Program-made: the position numbers and the translations under genes
The notes under the pieces: model-generated
Database searches by the model: none
Seen by the model: only the letters and a program-made list of their open reading frames with translations
What the model was told of the DNA's origin: nothing
Source: Burkholderia sp. 4M9327F10
GTDB lineage: Bacteria > Pseudomonadota > Gammaproteobacteria > Burkholderiales > Burkholderiaceae
Reading direction: 5' to 3'
Assembly: GCF_005503145.1 (NCBI RefSeq)
Contig: NZ_SCNV01000018.1
Coordinates: 1-64,000, forward strand
DNA length: 64,000 bases
Shown here: positions 17,753 through 25,710 of the stretch, one piece after another
How the letters are laid out: each line of letters begins with the position of its first letter
Position numbering within the stretch: position 1 is the first letter of the stretch

Positions 17753-18673
17753 TTACTCGTCAGCTTTAGCGCCGCGCGGTGGATGCGCGGCTTTCATATC
17801 TTCGATAAACGCTTCGACGATATCGGTTCGATGCTGCCGTGCTCGCGTGACCATATGAAACGCCACACGGTACTTCATCTGCGCCGGGTTTAGCGCGGCG
17901 AGCAAACCTTGCTTCACATACGGCGCCGCGAAATGCCCCGGCAGATAGCCGAGGTGGTGGCCCGACAGCACCAGCATCGCGACCGCCTCCATGTTGTCGG
18001 CCACGGCGGTGACGTTCTCCGGAGTCGTCGAACTCCCGGCCTCGGGTAGCGGGTAACTGCGCCACGCCCACTCATGCAGCGCCGCTTCTGCCGGCGTGAC
18101 TTTACCGGCCCGTGAGAACAGGGGATGTCCGTTTGCGCAATACGCGAACTGATCCTCGGCGAACACTTCGGTGTATTCGAGCGAGGGCACCCGGTGCCAG
18201 AAATAGCCAATCCCCACCTGAATCCGCCCGTTCAGCAGCAGTTCTTCCAACTCGCCCGGCGAGCGCACCAGAATCGAAAACCGTACGGATTGATCGCGCG
18301 TGCGAAACCGCCCGATCGCGTTGCTGATGCGCGCGCTCGCCGACACCGGCGTATGCCCGATCATGCCGATGTCGAGCGTGCCGACCAGCTTGCGGCCGAC
18401 GTTGCGCGCTTGCATGCCGAAGGTGTCGACGGCGGCGAGCAGAGCTCGCGCCGCCTCGATGAACTGCTCTCCACGGGCGGTCAGGCTGAAACCGCTACGG
18501 CCGCGCTCGCACAGCCGGTAGCCGAGGCGTGTTTCCAGCGTGGCGAGCTGAGTGCTGATGGTCGATTGGCCGACATTCAGTGTGGCTTGAGCCGGCGAGA
18601 CGCCGCCGGCGTCCACGATCGCGAGGAATACGCGGATCAGACGCAGGTCGAGATCGGTGAGTTGCGAGAACAT
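17753..18673 (-). CDS. LysR-family transcriptional regulator, divergent from ureohydrolase
   Basis: A 306-residue LysR regulator with an N-terminal winged helix (VGQSTISTQLATLETRLGYRL) and a complete effector-binding domain. It faces away from the ureohydrolase gene at 18822 across 148 bp that contains a perfect inverted repeat. In Pseudomonas aeruginosa a LysR gene (gbuR) lies next to the guanidinobutyrase gene gbuA and activates it, so this gene is probably a GbuR counterpart. That role is inferred from position and from the neighbour's identity. The gene converges on lolA with only 7 bp between them. Confidence 0.88.
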   Translation of the reverse strand: MFSQLTDLDLRLIRVFLAIVDAGGVSPAQATLNVGQSTISTQLATLETRLGYRLCERGRSGFSLTARGEQFIEAARALLAAVDTFGMQARNVGRKLVGTLDIGMIGHTPVSASARISNAIGRFRTRDQSVRFSILVRSPGELEELLLNGRIQVGIGYFWHRVPSLEYTEVFAEDQFAYCANGHPLFSRAGKVTPAEAALHEWAWRSYPLPEAGSSTTPENVTAVADNMEAVAMLVLSGHHLGYLPGHFAAPYVKQGLLAALNPAQMKYRVAFHMVTRARQHRTDIVEAFIEDMKAAHPPRGAKADE

Positions 18674-18683
18674 GGGTGTGGAT

Positions 18684-18703
18684 ACATCGCTATCAATCGA
18701 TGT
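18684..18703. promoter_or_regulatory. Inverted repeat in LysR-ureohydrolase intergenic region
   Basis: ACATCG-CTATCAAT-CGATGT is a perfect 6-bp inverted repeat just upstream of the LysR start (18673). Its size and position fit a LysR binding site controlling both divergent genes. The assignment is inferred. Confidence 0.45.
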
Positions 18704-18821
18704 GAAGTTTATTCCCCGAGCATTTTATATTGATACAAAGTGCTCAAAAATGAGAATTCTTCCAGCTAATTGACCGATTCGACAGGGTCTTCGCTGGCGA
18801 TCTTTTCATTGCCGAGACACG

Positions 18822-19811
18822 ATGAATACCTCTTCTTTCATTTCCCCCGATCTTTCCGAACGTCCCCAGCCGTTGTCCGGCAACACAATGCCTCGCTGCG
18901 GCGGTATAGCAACGATGATGCGTTTGCCGAATGTCGGCTCGGTGGAAGGGCTCGACGCATGTTTCGTGGGTGTACCGTTCGACCTCGGCACTTCGAACCG
19001 TACCGGTGCGCGTTTCGGACCGCGGCAGATTCGCAGCGAATCGGTGCTGCTGCGCCCCTACAACATGGCCACGCGCGCCGCGCCGTTCGATTCGCTGCGC
19101 GTGGCGGATATGGGTGACGTCGCGATCAACCCGTACAACCTGCTCGATTCGGTCGCGCGGATTGAAGCCGCCTACGACGAGATTCTCCAGCACGGCACGA
19201 AGCCGATCACGCTAGGTGGCGATCACACGATTGCCTTGCCGATTCTGCGGGCGATTCACCGCAAGTACGGCAAGGTTGGACTGATTCATGTTGACGCACA
19301 TGCGGACGTCAACGACACGATGATGGGCGAGAAAATCGCACACGGCACGCCGTTCCGCCGTGCGGTGGAAGAAGGCCTGCTGGATTGCGAGCGTGTCGTG
19401 CAGATTGGATTGCGTGGCACCGGCTACGAAGCGGAGGACTTTGACTGGTGCCGCAACCAGGGTTTCGAAGTGGTGCAGGCCGAAGCGTGCTGGAACCAGT
19501 CGCTCGTGCCGCTCATGTTGCGCGTGCGTGAACGGATGGGCGATGCGCCGGTGTACATCACCTTTGATATTGACGGGATTGATCCGGCGTTTGCACCCGG
19601 CACCGGCACGCCTGAGATTGCCGGTTTGACCGTGCCGCAAGCGCTCGAGATTATTCGAGGCTCGCGTGGCCTGAACATTGTGGGCTGCGATCTGGTTGAG
19701 GTTGCGCCGCCATACGATCCGTTCGGGACGACCGCACTGCTGGGCGCCAATCTCGCATTCGAACTGCTCTGCGTGTTGCCGGGCGTGCAATATCGCCCGG
19801 CAAAGCGTTGA
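18822..19811 (+). CDS. speB: Agmatinase-family ureohydrolase, probably guanidinobutyrase (GbuA-like)
   Basis: A manganese ureohydrolase of 329 residues that releases urea from a guanidino compound. The metal ligands are all present: GGDHTI (His135), DAHADVND (Asp158, His160, Asp162) and DIDGIDP (Asp249, Asp251). The sequence around residues 21-110 (NTMPRCGGIATMMRLP, RPYNMATRAAPFDS) resembles P. aeruginosa guanidinobutyrase GbuA more than E. coli agmatinase as I remember them. The divergent LysR gene is another gbu-locus trait. 4-Guanidinobutyrate is therefore my preferred substrate, with agmatine as the alternative; most automated annotation would say agmatinase (speB). Confidence 0.88.
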   Translation: MNTSSFISPDLSERPQPLSGNTMPRCGGIATMMRLPNVGSVEGLDACFVGVPFDLGTSNRTGARFGPRQIRSESVLLRPYNMATRAAPFDSLRVADMGDVAINPYNLLDSVARIEAAYDEILQHGTKPITLGGDHTIALPILRAIHRKYGKVGLIHVDAHADVNDTMMGEKIAHGTPFRRAVEEGLLDCERVVQIGLRGTGYEAEDFDWCRNQGFEVVQAEACWNQSLVPLMLRVRERMGDAPVYITFDIDGIDPAFAPGTGTPEIAGLTVPQALEIIRGSRGLNIVGCDLVEVAPPYDPFGTTALLGANLAFELLCVLPGVQYRPAKR

Positions 19812-19825
19812 AGGTGGGCGCTCCC

Positions 19826-20353
19826 TTATGCAATCAGGCCTTCAAGCCGGCGATTGACCTGTGGCTCAAGTTGGCGTGTTTCTTTCACAAGATTGACCTG
19901 CTTGGCGGATTTCGCAACTTCGAGGATGTCCGGCTTGATGTCATAGCCACCGCGCGTGTTTAACCACGCAAGGACGTCCCACAAGTGCCAGACCGACGGG
20001 TTGCCCTCATGGACCGGGATCGGGAAGTCGGCCGCGTGGCTGAGCATCAGCTTGCGCATGTTCTGGCGCGACACACCGGCGACGTCAGCGACGTCCGTGA
20101 GGCCGACGAAGTCCGGCGCGGCTTCGACGAGGCGGGCGGACGGCACGGCGCGCTTCACGTCCTCGAGGGCGCTCATCAGCGCCTGGAGTGCGCTGGAGCC
20201 TTCGCGAGTGAAGACGAGCGCGATGCGCCCCGGCAGCCCGATGCCGATGGTTGCGTCGTCGCATCCTGCTTCAGCGAGGCGCTCGACGATCTCGTCCTGG
20301 TCGCAGTCTTCTGCTGCCAACTGGTATTTCAGCGTGAAGTCGTATTCCATCAT
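19826..20353 (-). CDS. Helix-turn-helix protein, possible antitoxin/regulator of the preceding small gene
   Basis: A 175-residue protein with two parts. Residues about 1-78 form an alpha/beta module (EYDFTLKYQL, IGIGLPGRIALVFTRE) that could be ferredoxin-like. Residues about 82-150 are an excisionase/MerR-like helix-turn-helix (LTDVADVAGVSRQNMRKLML... ending VWHLWDVLAWLN). I start it at the ATG at 20353 because AGGAG lies five bases upstream; a longer frame to 20515 runs over the upstream gene. It begins 2 bp after that gene's stop, a tight toxin-antitoxin-like arrangement. I infer that it binds the palindrome at 20681-20696. It is not a family I can name with certainty. Confidence 0.7.
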   Translation of the reverse strand: MMEYDFTLKYQLAAEDCDQDEIVERLAEAGCDDATIGIGLPGRIALVFTREGSSALQALMSALEDVKRAVPSARLVEAAPDFVGLTDVADVAGVSRQNMRKLMLSHAADFPIPVHEGNPSVWHLWDVLAWLNTRGGYDIKPDILEVAKSAKQVNLVKETRQLEPQVNRRLEGLIA

Positions 20354-20355
20354 TT

Positions 20356-20649
20356 TTACTCCTGCTTGCCGGCGTGCTTGCGTGTGCCTTCTGGCGCACG
20401 CTTGTGCCGATGTGTCGTGCAATTGTCGACCACCCTTCTGAGAAGCCGAGCGTGATTTCCTGGATTCTTGGGCGTGCTCCAGACACTGGTGATGCAGAAC
20501 TCGCCGCACCGGCATTCCGAGTCGTTGTACGGACAGTACATTTTTCCCCAGGCGTGCCCTTTACCGCCGCTCTTGACGCGCCAACCGGATGCTTCGGCAT
20601 AGGCCAGTGCGTCTTCTACTTCCTTCTTTGAGTGCGTCCCTCGAATCAT
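20356..20649 (-). CDS. Small basic protein, HicA-like candidate toxin
   Basis: A 97-residue protein beginning MIRGTHSKKEVEDALAY. It contains SGWRVKSGGKGHAWGKMYC, which resembles the Gly-Trp...Gly-His core of HicA-type double-stranded-RNA-binding-fold toxins. A cysteine cluster (CPYNDSECRCGEFC) and a basic C-terminus follow. Start choice: a near-consensus promoter ends at 20660, so the ATG at 20649 would be almost leaderless. The upstream ATGs at 20661 and 20679 lie inside the promoter. The gene is directly followed by a helix-turn-helix gene. Similarity to HicA is partial and by eye; it could be another small regulator. Confidence 0.6.
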   Translation of the reverse strand: MIRGTHSKKEVEDALAYAEASGWRVKSGGKGHAWGKMYCPYNDSECRCGEFCITSVWSTPKNPGNHARLLRRVVDNCTTHRHKRAPEGTRKHAGKQE

Positions 20650-20659
20650 CAATGGCCTC

Positions 20660-20696
20660 ATCTTACGTTCGTTGATCATGGTTGTCAAGTGACAAC
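20660..20696 (-). promoter_or_regulatory. Promoter with embedded palindromic operator for the toxin-antitoxin-like pair
   Basis: On the minus strand TTGACA (20683-20688) and TAAGAT (20660-20665) are spaced by 17 bp. The -35 box is part of a perfect 16-bp palindrome, GTTGTCAAGTGACAAC (20681-20696, plus strand). This is the classic layout for autorepression by an antitoxin or small DNA-binding protein. Confidence 0.7.
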
Positions 20697-20944
20697 TTGG
20701 CTTGTAAAGGCACACCGGAATGCGTCAGTGATTCGTTTTCGGGAGGAAATGAATGTGAGTGAATCTATCTCGCAAATGCAGGTGCCAGATAGCAACTACA
20801 TCATGTTGGGAGGCCTCGCGCACCCTGAACGGAAGTTATAGGACGAACGGAATATCGGGAGTGGGGCAGCGCGGGGAGGAGGGTGCGCCGCTCGGAGATT
20901 CAGGCAGACGGCCCGCGTTGCACGGGCCGTTGGTGCGTATCCGC

Positions 20945-22261
20945 TTATGCGTAGGCGGTTTTGCGTGCCGACACCATGGCGAAATAGCAGAGTGCGCCGA
21001 TTGCCAGAGCAGGGAGCGTGGCACCGAGATTCGGCAGCCATTGGTTGATGGCCTGATAGGCAACGATCCCAATTGCCCAGGCCACGAACGCGCTCAGATG
21101 CCAGCCGCCTGAGAAGCCGTAACGGCCTTGCAGGTCGGCGAGCGCGGCCGTTTCGATGCGGCGCTTGCGCACGATGAAGTGATCCACCAGCACAACGCCG
21201 AACAGTGGCGCGAACACGGAGCCGATCAGCAGCAGGAAGTTCTGGTATTTGGCCATCGGCACGAGCAGGGCGATTGCCGTGCACAGCGCGCCGAACGCGG
21301 CCGACAGTAGCGGCACCGTCGCACGGGTCCAGAACGTGCCGGTTGAAACGGCCGCCGAGTGGATATCGGCGAAGGCGTTGTCCACCTCGTCGATCAGGAT
21401 CAGCAGCAATGCGAGGCCGCCGCCCGCCTGCGCGAGTGCGCCGGTCAGCAATGCATCGCCACCGCCAGCCGCGAGGCCGTAGATTGCGCCGAGTGCGTAA
21501 AACCAGATATTCGCGATTCCGTAACCGAGCAAGGTGCCGCGGAACGATTCACCGGCGCGGCGGCCGAAGCGCGTGTAATCGGCAATCAGCGGCAGCCATG
21601 ACAACGGCATCGCGACGACCAGATCGATCGCGCCGCCGAACGACATATCGCCGGTGCCCGGACGGCGCATCAGCGCCGCCAGGTCATGCTTCGCCAGCAG
21701 ATTCCACGACAGCCACGCGGCGCCGGCGAGCAGCAGCCAGATGCCCCAGGTCCGCAAAAAGCGTCGCACGAATGACAGGGGGCCGCTGATCGCCAGCAGC
21801 GTGGCGAGCAGGCCGAAGACGATCGTCCAGATGAGCGGCATCGACCGGTGGAAGGCCTGCTGGGCGAGTGCGTCGGCCGAATCGCGCATCACGATCACCT
21901 CGAACGAACCCCAGCCGACCAGTTGCACCGCGTTGAGCACGGCAGGCACCGAGGCGCCGCGCAAGCCGAGCGTGGGGCGCAACGACGACATGGCGGCAAG
22001 TCCCGTATCCGTGCCGATCACGCCGGCGAGCGCGAGCAGCACCACGCCGATCACACTGCCGATGCCAATGGCAGCCAGCGCATGCGGCAGCGACAGCCCC
22101 GGTACGAGCAGGGCGCCCGCCTGGGCGACCAGCAGGCCGATGCCGAGCGAGAACCACAAGGCGAAGGCATCGCCGGTGCGAAACGCGCGGCGGGCTTCGG
22201 GCACCGGCGTGAGCGGTGCGTAGGTGGAACCGGCGTCGCCGGAGAGTGGATCTTGTGCCAT
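20945..22261 (-). CDS. NCS1-family permease (CytX/cytosine permease-like)
   Basis: A 438-residue integral membrane protein with about twelve hydrophobic segments and NCS1 features (LWFSLGIGLLVAQAGA, LNAVQLVGWGSFEVIV, LPLIADYTRF). The family symports nucleobases, hydroxymethylpyrimidine, allantoin or related compounds with H+ or Na+. The N-terminus (STYAPLTPVPEARRAF) resembles Burkholderiaceae CytX-like proteins. I found no TPP riboswitch upstream, so a link to thiamine is unsupported. The start is the ATG at 22261 with CAGGAAC upstream; the frame is open to 22432 but overlaps the rarA start region. A weak hairpin (20908-20930) follows the gene. Confidence 0.85.
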   Translation of the reverse strand: MAQDPLSGDAGSTYAPLTPVPEARRAFRTGDAFALWFSLGIGLLVAQAGALLVPGLSLPHALAAIGIGSVIGVVLLALAGVIGTDTGLAAMSSLRPTLGLRGASVPAVLNAVQLVGWGSFEVIVMRDSADALAQQAFHRSMPLIWTIVFGLLATLLAISGPLSFVRRFLRTWGIWLLLAGAAWLSWNLLAKHDLAALMRRPGTGDMSFGGAIDLVVAMPLSWLPLIADYTRFGRRAGESFRGTLLGYGIANIWFYALGAIYGLAAGGGDALLTGALAQAGGGLALLLILIDEVDNAFADIHSAAVSTGTFWTRATVPLLSAAFGALCTAIALLVPMAKYQNFLLLIGSVFAPLFGVVLVDHFIVRKRRIETAALADLQGRYGFSGGWHLSAFVAWAIGIVAYQAINQWLPNLGATLPALAIGALCYFAMVSARKTAYA

Positions 22262-22430
22262 TGGATGTTGTTCCTGTTGGGTCGCGAATTCGCGAATCTG
22301 CACTTGTGCACGCGCCTCGCTCGTCACGGCGCGGTCACTGTCATAATGCAGGACCGTGCCGCAGCCTGCACGCCGGCGCTTGCGCTGGCCGGGCGCGCGT
22401 CGTGCCGGGTTCTGGTCAGGTGGCCGAACC

Positions 22431-23777
22431 ATGCCGGAAAGCCGAGATTATCCACAAAACGCCATGTTTGAAGAAACCCGTGCCAACGTGCCGCTCGCCG
22501 AGCGCTTGCGTCCCCGCAATATCGACGAAGTTATCGGCCAGAAACATCTGCTAGGCCCGAACAAGCCGTTGCGGGTCGCTTTCGAGTCGGGCGAAGCGCA
22601 TTCGATGATCCTCTGGGGGCCGCCAGGTGTCGGCAAGACTACGCTCGCGCGGCTGATGGCCGATGCTTTTCACGCCGAATTCATCGCGCTGTCGGCGGTG
22701 CTCTCGGGCGTGAAGGATATCCGCGAAGCCGTCGAGACCGCGCAAGTGCATCGCGCGCATGGACACCAGACGCTGGTGTTCGTCGACGAAGTGCATCGCT
22801 TCAACAAAAGCCAGCAGGATGCCTTCCTTCCGCACGTCGAGTCGGGATTGTTCGTGTTCGTCGGTGCGACGACCGAGAACCCGTCGTTCGAGGTGAACAG
22901 CGCATTGCTTTCGCGTGCGGCCGTCTACGTGCTGAAGAGTCTCGATGACGATGAGCAGCGCGAACTCCTCGGGCGCGCGCAGCAGGAACTCGGCGGTCTG
23001 ACGTTCACGGACGAAGCCCGCGATGCGCTGATTGGTTCTGCCGACGGCGACGGCCGCAAGCTGCTCAACAACCTTGAAATCGTCGCGCGGGCCGCGGCGC
23101 AGCAGAAAAGTACGGAGATCGACGGCGCGTTGCTTGGCAGCGCGCTCGCGGAAAACCTGCGGCGCTTCGACAAGGGCGGCGACGCCTTTTACGACCAGAT
23201 CAGCGCGCTGCATAAGTCGGTGCGCGGCAGCAATCCGGACGGCGCCTTGTACTGGTTCTGCCGGATGATCGACGGTGGCGCGGATGCGCGTTATCTGGCT
23301 CGCCGCATCGTGCGGATGGCCTGGGAAGACATTGGCCTCGCCGATCCGCGTGCGGCCCGCATCGCGCTCGATGCCGCCGAAACCTACGAACGCCTCGGCA
23401 CGCCGGAAGGTGAACTCGCACTCGCCCAGGCGCTGATCTACCTGGCGGTGGCGCCGAAGTCGAATGCCGGCTACATGGCGTACAACGAAGCGCGGCGCTT
23501 TGTCAGCAAGGACCAGTCGCGCGGGGTGCCGGTGCATCTGCGCAACGCGCCGACCAAGCTGATGAAAGAGCTCGGCTACGGTCACGAGTACCGTTACGCG
23601 CACGATGAACCGGACGCCTACGCCGCAGGCGAGACCTACCTGCCCGACGGGATGCGCGAGCCGCACTGGTACGAGCCGACCCCGCGCGGCCTCGAAGGCA
23701 AGATCGGCGAGAAGCTGGCGCGCCTGGCCGAACTCGACGCGCAATGGCGCAGCGAGAACAAGCCAAAAAAGAACTGA
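22431..23777 (+). CDS. rarA: Replication-associated recombination protein A (RarA/MgsA)
   Basis: An AAA+ clamp-loader-like ATPase that acts at stalled replication forks. Walker A GPPGVGKTTLA and Walker B LVFVDEVHRFNKSQQDA are present, with the sensor GATTENPSFEVN and the C-terminal tetramerisation domain (KSNAGYMAYNEA). AGGTGG precedes the ATG at 22431 by seven bases; an in-frame ATG at 22464 (MFEETRANVPL) is an alternative start with no ribosome site. The length (about 448 residues) matches E. coli RarA. It is followed by serS, the conserved order. Confidence 0.93.
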   Translation: MPESRDYPQNAMFEETRANVPLAERLRPRNIDEVIGQKHLLGPNKPLRVAFESGEAHSMILWGPPGVGKTTLARLMADAFHAEFIALSAVLSGVKDIREAVETAQVHRAHGHQTLVFVDEVHRFNKSQQDAFLPHVESGLFVFVGATTENPSFEVNSALLSRAAVYVLKSLDDDEQRELLGRAQQELGGLTFTDEARDALIGSADGDGRKLLNNLEIVARAAAQQKSTEIDGALLGSALAENLRRFDKGGDAFYDQISALHKSVRGSNPDGALYWFCRMIDGGADARYLARRIVRMAWEDIGLADPRAARIALDAAETYERLGTPEGELALAQALIYLAVAPKSNAGYMAYNEARRFVSKDQSRGVPVHLRNAPTKLMKELGYGHEYRYAHDEPDAYAAGETYLPDGMREPHWYEPTPRGLEGKIGEKLARLAELDAQWRSENKPKKN

Positions 23778-23852
23778 GCTCCCCGATGCGCCGGCAGCCC
23801 GTGCCGGTGCGCTAAAATCCCAGCTTCATACAACGAACTTCCGCCCCAACCC

Positions 23853-25148
23853 ATGCTCGACATCCAGTTGCTGCGCAAAGACCTCGACGGCGTCGCGAAG
23901 CGCCTCGCCGACCGCGGCTATACCCTCGACGTGGCGGCTTTTACCGCCCTCGAAGCGGAACGCCGCGCCGTTCAAACCCGCACCGAAGAGCTGCAGGCCC
24001 GCCGCAACAGCCTGTCGAAGCAGATCGGCGCGATGAAAGGGCGCGGAGAGGATACCTCGGCGGTGATGGCCGAAGTGGGCGGTCTGGGCGACGAGATGAA
24101 GGCGTCGGCAGTTCAGCTCGAAGATATCCAGAACCGTTTGTCCGACCTTATGCTCGGCATGCCCAACCTGCCGCACGAAAGCGTGCCGGCCGGCAAGAGC
24201 GAAGCGGACAACGTCGAAGTGCGCCGCTGGGGCACACCGCGCCAGTTCGACTTCGAGGTGAAGGATCACGTGGATGTAGGCACGCCGCTCGGCCTTGATT
24301 TCGAAACGGGTGCGAAGCTCTCCGGTGCGCGTTTCACCATGCTGCGCGGCCAGATTGCGCGTCTGCATCGCGGGCTCGCGCAGTTCATGATCGACACCCA
24401 CACGCTGTATCACGGCTATACCGAGATCTATACGCCGTACATCGTCAATCCCGAGATTCTCTACGGCACCAGCCAGTTGCCAAAGTTTGCCGACGACATG
24501 TTCCGTGTGGAGAAAGGCGGCGCTGAGAATCCGGTGACGCAATATCTGATTTCCACCTCGGAAATTTCGCTGACCAACACGGTGCGCGAAAGCATCGTCG
24601 AAGCAGATGCGTTGCCGATCAAGCTGACTGCGCACTCACCGTGCTTCCGTTCCGAAGCGGGCTCGTATGGCCGCGATACGCGCGGCATGATTCGCCAGCA
24701 TCAGTTCGACAAGGTCGAAATGGTGCAGATCGTCGCGCCGGAAACGTCGTATGACGCGCTTGAACAGATGGTCGGCCACGCCGAGACGATTCTGCAGAAG
24801 CTTGAGTTGCCGTATCGCGTCATCACGCTGTGCACGGGTGACATGGGCTTTTCCGCGACGAAGACCTATGACCTCGAAGTCTGGCTGCCTGCGCAAAACA
24901 CCTATCGCGAGATTTCGAGCTGCTCGAATACCGAGACGTTCCAGGCTCGCCGCATGCAGGCGCGTTATCGCAACGCCCAAGGCAAGCCGGAACTGGTGCA
25001 TACGCTGAATGGCTCGGGACTGGCTGTGGGCCGGACGCTGGTCGCTGTGCTGGAGAATTTCCAGAATGCCGATGGCTCGGTGACGGTGCCGGTAGCGCTG
25101 CGCCCGTACGTTGGGGGCATGGAGCGGCTGGAAGTGGCGGCTGCCTGA
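23853..25148 (+). CDS. serS: Serine-tRNA ligase
   Basis: A class II synthetase that charges tRNA-Ser (and tRNA-Sec). The N-terminal long coiled-coil arm (about 30-105) grips the long variable arm of tRNA-Ser. The catalytic domain has motif 2 (PCFRSEAGSYGRDTRGMIRQ) and motif 3 (GSGLAVGRTLVAVLEN). The 431 residues are the normal length, and the start at 23853 gives MLDIQLLRKDL, the family N-terminus. A tRNA-Ser gene lies 150 bp downstream, so enzyme and substrate are neighbours. Confidence 0.96.
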   Translation: MLDIQLLRKDLDGVAKRLADRGYTLDVAAFTALEAERRAVQTRTEELQARRNSLSKQIGAMKGRGEDTSAVMAEVGGLGDEMKASAVQLEDIQNRLSDLMLGMPNLPHESVPAGKSEADNVEVRRWGTPRQFDFEVKDHVDVGTPLGLDFETGAKLSGARFTMLRGQIARLHRGLAQFMIDTHTLYHGYTEIYTPYIVNPEILYGTSQLPKFADDMFRVEKGGAENPVTQYLISTSEISLTNTVRESIVEADALPIKLTAHSPCFRSEAGSYGRDTRGMIRQHQFDKVEMVQIVAPETSYDALEQMVGHAETILQKLELPYRVITLCTGDMGFSATKTYDLEVWLPAQNTYREISSCSNTETFQARRMQARYRNAQGKPELVHTLNGSGLAVGRTLVAVLENFQNADGSVTVPVALRPYVGGMERLEVAAA

Positions 25149-25299
25149 GGCTGAGTGGCGGGTTTCCGGGGCCGCTTCGCAGATTCTGTGAAAAGGGGCT
25201 TGGAAACCTGTTCCAACTGTTCTATAATCTTCGCTTCGCCAAGCAGCGACCCGCTTGGTGTAGAGGGTGAAGTGTAGTTTGTTCACCGTCGACAATGCC

Positions 25300-25390
25300 G
25301 GAAAGGTGGCAGAGTGGTCGAATGCGCCGGACTCGAAATCCGGTGTACAGTTATGCTGTACCGTGGGTTCGAATCCCACCCTTTCCGCCA
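25300..25390 (+). tRNA. tRNA-Ser (anticodon CGA)
   Basis: A complete 91-base cloverleaf with encoded CCA. The acceptor arms are GGAAAGG and CCTTTCC, the anticodon stem is CCGGA/TCCGG around CTCGAAA (anticodon CGA, reading UCG), the class II variable arm pairs GTACAG with CTGTAC, and the T arm is GTGGG-TTCGAAT-CCCAC. Its 3' end is the integration site of the 27.8-kb island. The first half of the crossover repeat lies in the T stem and acceptor, so the gene stays functional after integration. Confidence 0.97.
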
Positions 25391-25395
25391 GAATT
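25377..25395 (+). repeat. attL: island left attachment site
   Basis: CACCCTTTCCGCCAGAATT covers the last 14 bases of the tRNA-Ser gene plus five bases beyond. It recurs perfectly at 53157-53175. This is the standard mark of site-specific integration by a tyrosine recombinase into a tRNA 3' end. Confidence 0.92.
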
Positions 25396-25400
25396 AATCA

Positions 25401-25436
25401 AAAAACCCCGTAAAGTCAAAGACTTACGGGGTTTTT
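25401..25436 (+). terminator. Hairpin terminator after tRNA-Ser (island copy)
   Basis: AACCCCGTAAAGTC pairs with GACTTACGGGGTT with one bulged A and an AAA loop, followed by a run of T's. It lies just inside the island, so the element supplies a replacement terminator for the tRNA. The displaced chromosomal terminator appears to be the one at 53180-53215. Confidence 0.85.
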
Positions 25437-25710
25437 TGTTTCCCGGCTCACGAAACGACTATCAAATCTAAAATGCCCGACTCGCTGAGAGCGTCGCCGG
25501 GCTCTTCGCCCGCCCGTCGTATACCCAATCGCGCAAACGACACATCTAGCAGAGCCGAAAAGGGCATGGCAGAACATTCTCTTGATAAATTGGTTTTTCC
25601 CTGAGTCCGCGCTAGCATACGGCGGTCAGGGCGGGGAATGTCCCTGATCAATTCGCACCTTCACGAAGTGCCCGTAACGCTAAGCGTGCCCGATACATAT
25701 AGGTGTGGTC

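Noticed and set aside
22262..22360. TPP riboswitch before the CytX-like permease
   Set aside because: I looked for the CUGAGA and ACCUGAUCUGG boxes on the minus strand and found neither.
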